Shown here: positions 61,942 to 64,000 of the stretch, piece by piece
Layout: every line of letters starts with the position of its first letter
Numbering within the stretch: position 1 is the stretch's first letter
NCBI GenBank assembly: GCA_963704455.1
Contig: OY969905.1
Location: forward strand, 2,914,001 to 2,978,000
Direction: 5' to 3'
Origin: DASTCZ01 sp963704455
GTDB taxonomy: Bacteria > Acidobacteriota > Terriglobia > Acidiferrales > UBA7541
Length of the DNA stretch: 64,000 bases
Position numbers and translations under genes: made by a program
The notes under the pieces: model-generated
Told to the model about the DNA's origin: nothing
The model's input: the letters and a program-made list of their open reading frames with translations, nothing else
Databases searched by the model: none

Positions 61942-64000
61942 ATGCGATCGCACAAGTCGTGGGGGATCCGTCAGATTCTGCTCGGAGTCAGCGCGCTTCT
62001 CTTACTGGGAGCAGCGGTTTCGCTCGGCCAGTCCTTTGAGCCGAATATGTGGCGCCCGTTGCGCTGGCGCTCCATTGGGCCGCAGCGCGGCGGGCGCGTG
62101 CTTGCCGTCACGGGCGTGGCCGGCAACCCCGACACATATTATTTCGGGGCGGTGGCTGGCGGCGTTTGGAAAACCACCAACGGCGGTGAAAATTGGACGC
62201 CCATGACGGACAGCACAGACATCCGCTCCATCGGCGCGATCGCCGTCGCGCCCAGCGACCCCAACGTCATTTACGTCGGCACCGGCGAATCCTGCATGCG
62301 CGGTGACATTTCTGACGGCGACGGCATGTGGAAGTCCACCGACGCGGGCAAAACGTGGACGCACATCAAGCTTGAAGACACGCGCCACATCGCGCGCATC
62401 GCCGTGGATCCGTACAACCCGGACATCGTTCTCGTCGCCGCGATGGGCCACGCCTTCGGGCCCAATCCTGACCGCGGAGTTTTCCGCACAACCGACGGCG
62501 GAAACACCTGGACGAAAACTCTCTTCAAGGACGACAAGACCGGCGCGATTGATCTCAGCATGGACCCGCACAATCCGCGCATCATCTTCGCGGCGATGTA
62601 TCAGTTCGTGCGCACGCCGTGGGGTTTTGAAAGCGGCGGGCCGGGCAGCGGGATTTACCGCTCCGGCGACGAGGGAGTTACGTGGACGCAAATCCGCGGG
62701 CGCGGTCTTCCTGCTGGCGTGCTCGGCCGCATCGGCATCTCCGTTTCCGGCGCGGACAGCAACCGCATCTACGCGATCATCGAAGCCGAACGCGGCGGCG
62801 TTTATCGCTCCGACAACGGCGGCGATTCCTGGCAATTTCTCACCGGCGATCACAACCTCACGCAGCGCTCCTGGTATTTCCACCACATCTTCGCGGACAC
62901 CAAGAGCGCCGATGTCGTTTACGTCCTGAACACTTCGATTCTCAAGTCCGTGGATGGCGGCCGCGCGTTCGCCGGAATGCGCGGAACGCACGGCGATAAT
63001 CACGGTTTCTGGATTGATCCCACGAATGCCGAATGGATCATCAACAGCAACGACGGCGGCGCAAGTGTCACGCACAATGGCGGGCGCACCTGGACGACGG
63101 AGGACAATCAGCCCACCGCCGAGTTTTATCACGTGGATACGGATTCGCGATTTCCATACATGGTTTACGGCGCGCAGCAGGACAACTCGACCGTCGCAAT
63201 ATCCAGCCGCGGCGGAGGCGGGCGCGGCGGCGCAAGCGAGTTCTACGATGTCGGCGGCGGCGAATCTGGCTGGGTCGTCCCCAAGCGCGACAACCCCGAC
63301 GTCACCTACGCAGGCTCTTACGACGGCCTGCTGACGGTTCTCAACCACGCCACGGGCGAAGAGCGCGACATCAATCCTTGGCCGCTCAATCCGATGGGCT
63401 CCGGCGCGGCGGATATCGCCCACCGCTTTCAGTGGACGTTTCCGATTGCCACTTCCCCGCACGATCCGAATGTCATCTACGCTGGCTCACAATTCGTTCT
63501 GATGTCGAACAACGAAGGCGCGAGTTGGACGCCCATCAGCCCGGACATCACGCGCAATGACAAGTCCAAGCAAGCGCCCACCGGCGGCCCGCTCAGCCAC
63601 GACAACACTAGCGTCGAGTATTACGACACCGTGTTCTGCATCGCTGAATCCTCAATTGCAAAAGGTGAAATCTGGGCCGGCACCGACGACGGCCTCGTGC
63701 AATTGACGCGCGACGGCGGCAAAACATGGACAAACGTCACGCCCAAAGGAGTTCCCGATTGGATCAAGGTCAGCATCGTGGATCCATCGGCAATCACCGA
63801 CGGTACGGCCTACGTCGCGCTCGACAGCCAGAAGCTTGACGACATGCGCCCGTATATTTACAAGACCAGCGACTTCGGCAAGTCGTGGACGAAAATCACC
63901 AACGGCATTCCCGATGGCCTGGTCACCCACTCTGTGAAGGCCGACCCCAAGAAAAAGGGACTTCTTTTCGCCGGGACCGAAGCAGGTGTTTACATCTCCT
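61942..64000 (+). CDS. Secreted BNR/sortilin-like beta-propeller protein, runs off window
   Basis: At least 686 residues with no stop before the window ends. GGGAGGAAG lies before ATG 61942. A signal peptide (to about residue 30) is followed by many copies of the Asp-box S-x-D-x-G-x-x-W: TTNGGENW, STDAGKTW, TTDGGNTW, SGDEGVTW, SDNGGDSW, THNGGRTW, SNNEGASW, TRDGGKTW and TSDFGKSW. This fits the VPS10/sortilin-like BNR proteins common in Acidobacteria. The antisense strand also has a long open frame here, but the Asp-boxes, start site and codon bias are on the plus strand. Confidence 0.92.
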   Translation, partial: MRSHKSWGIRQILLGVSALLLLGAAVSLGQSFEPNMWRPLRWRSIGPQRGGRVLAVTGVAGNPDTYYFGAVAGGVWKTTNGGENWTPMTDSTDIRSIGAIAVAPSDPNVIYVGTGESCMRGDISDGDGMWKSTDAGKTWTHIKLEDTRHIARIAVDPYNPDIVLVAAMGHAFGPNPDRGVFRTTDGGNTWTKTLFKDDKTGAIDLSMDPHNPRIIFAAMYQFVRTPWGFESGGPGSGIYRSGDEGVTWTQIRGRGLPAGVLGRIGISVSGADSNRIYAIIEAERGGVYRSDNGGDSWQFLTGDHNLTQRSWYFHHIFADTKSADVVYVLNTSILKSVDGGRAFAGMRGTHGDNHGFWIDPTNAEWIINSNDGGASVTHNGGRTWTTEDNQPTAEFYHVDTDSRFPYMVYGAQQDNSTVAISSRGGGGRGGASEFYDVGGGESGWVVPKRDNPDVTYAGSYDGLLTVLNHATGEERDINPWPLNPMGSGAADIAHRFQWTFPIATSPHDPNVIYAGSQFVLMSNNEGASWTPISPDITRNDKSKQAPTGGPLSHDNTSVEYYDTVFCIAESSIAKGEIWAGTDDGLVQLTRDGGKTWTNVTPKGVPDWIKVSIVDPSAITDGTAYVALDSQKLDDMRPYIYKTSDFGKSWTKITNGIPDGLVTHSVKADPKKKGLLFAGTEAGVYIS

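Noticed and set aside
62002..63462. 486-codon minus-strand open frame
   Set aside because: It lies antisense to the Asp-box propeller gene, has a product rich in Ala/Arg/Val without recognisable domains, and uses codons mirroring the plus-strand bias.

Overview
The window looks like chromosomal DNA of an acidobacterium (Acidobacteriota). It is GC-rich. It carries a secreted VWFA-domain protein of the kind repeatedly found in Acidobacteria, a large TonB-dependent receptor with an N-terminal carboxypeptidase-regulatory-like domain, an LpxC gene (so an outer membrane with lipid A), and the zapA / 6S RNA / ymdB gene set. This assignment is inference from gene content; there is no rRNA here to test it. 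The window also holds the replication-initiation neighbourhood: dnaA, dnaN, gyrB and gyrA all lie on the minus strand between 24.5 and 33.2 kb, with DnaA-box-like sites on both sides of dnaA.

Layout. 1-6.1 kb: purine genes purL (5' end cut by the window), purF and purM, with lepB overlapping purF. 6.1-10 kb: a small helix-hairpin-helix protein, an AlkD-type DNA glycosylase and a secreted M1 aminopeptidase with HEAT repeats. 10-10.6 kb: a gene-free stretch with several strong palindromes. 10.6-15.5 kb: a visibly AT-richer accessory island with an Mrr-type endonuclease, a protein with a HEPN-like RNKLLH motif, a translationally coupled pair (zinc-ribbon protein plus putative PD-(D/E)XK nuclease), and about 450 bp of degenerate GTAAG...CTTAC repeats that start just downstream of a good promoter. 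This island is my main candidate for an undescribed, probably defence-related, system. 15.5-17.4 kb: purN overlapping tyrS, so the island and its neighbours separate purM from purN. 17.4-24.5 kb: envelope and regulatory genes (SRPBCC, DUF1223, CGNR regulator, M48 protease, coiled-coil protein, zinc-ribbon protein, LOG-family protein, VWFA protein).

24.5-35.5 kb: gyrA, a small ORF, gyrB, dnaN, dnaA with the likely origin, an NHL/beta-propeller protein, ymdB and a good 6S RNA (ssrS) candidate. 35.5-47 kb: a metal-efflux cluster with a His-rich exported protein, an outer-membrane barrel protein, a TonB-dependent receptor and a czcCBA-like tripartite RND pump, flanked by two paralogous exported peptides that share a W-H-x-H...C-Q-x-C-H-V-x-H signature. 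zapA lies beyond it at 47 kb. Because zapA, ssrS and ymdB are often adjacent in other bacteria and all three are on the minus strand here, the metal cluster looks like an insertion into that conserved group.

47.5-64 kb: a TonB-like protein, lpxC, a PDZ protein, an AraC regulator, lipA, a MOT1-type molybdate/sulfate transporter, a TPR-like protein, an APC permease translationally coupled to a multi-domain PIG-L/LmbE protein, a SnoaL-like protein, tRNA-Leu(CAG), a STAS protein, and a BNR/sortilin-like beta-propeller protein that runs off the right edge. Nearly all calls rest on motifs and homology recognised by eye; no database search was possible.
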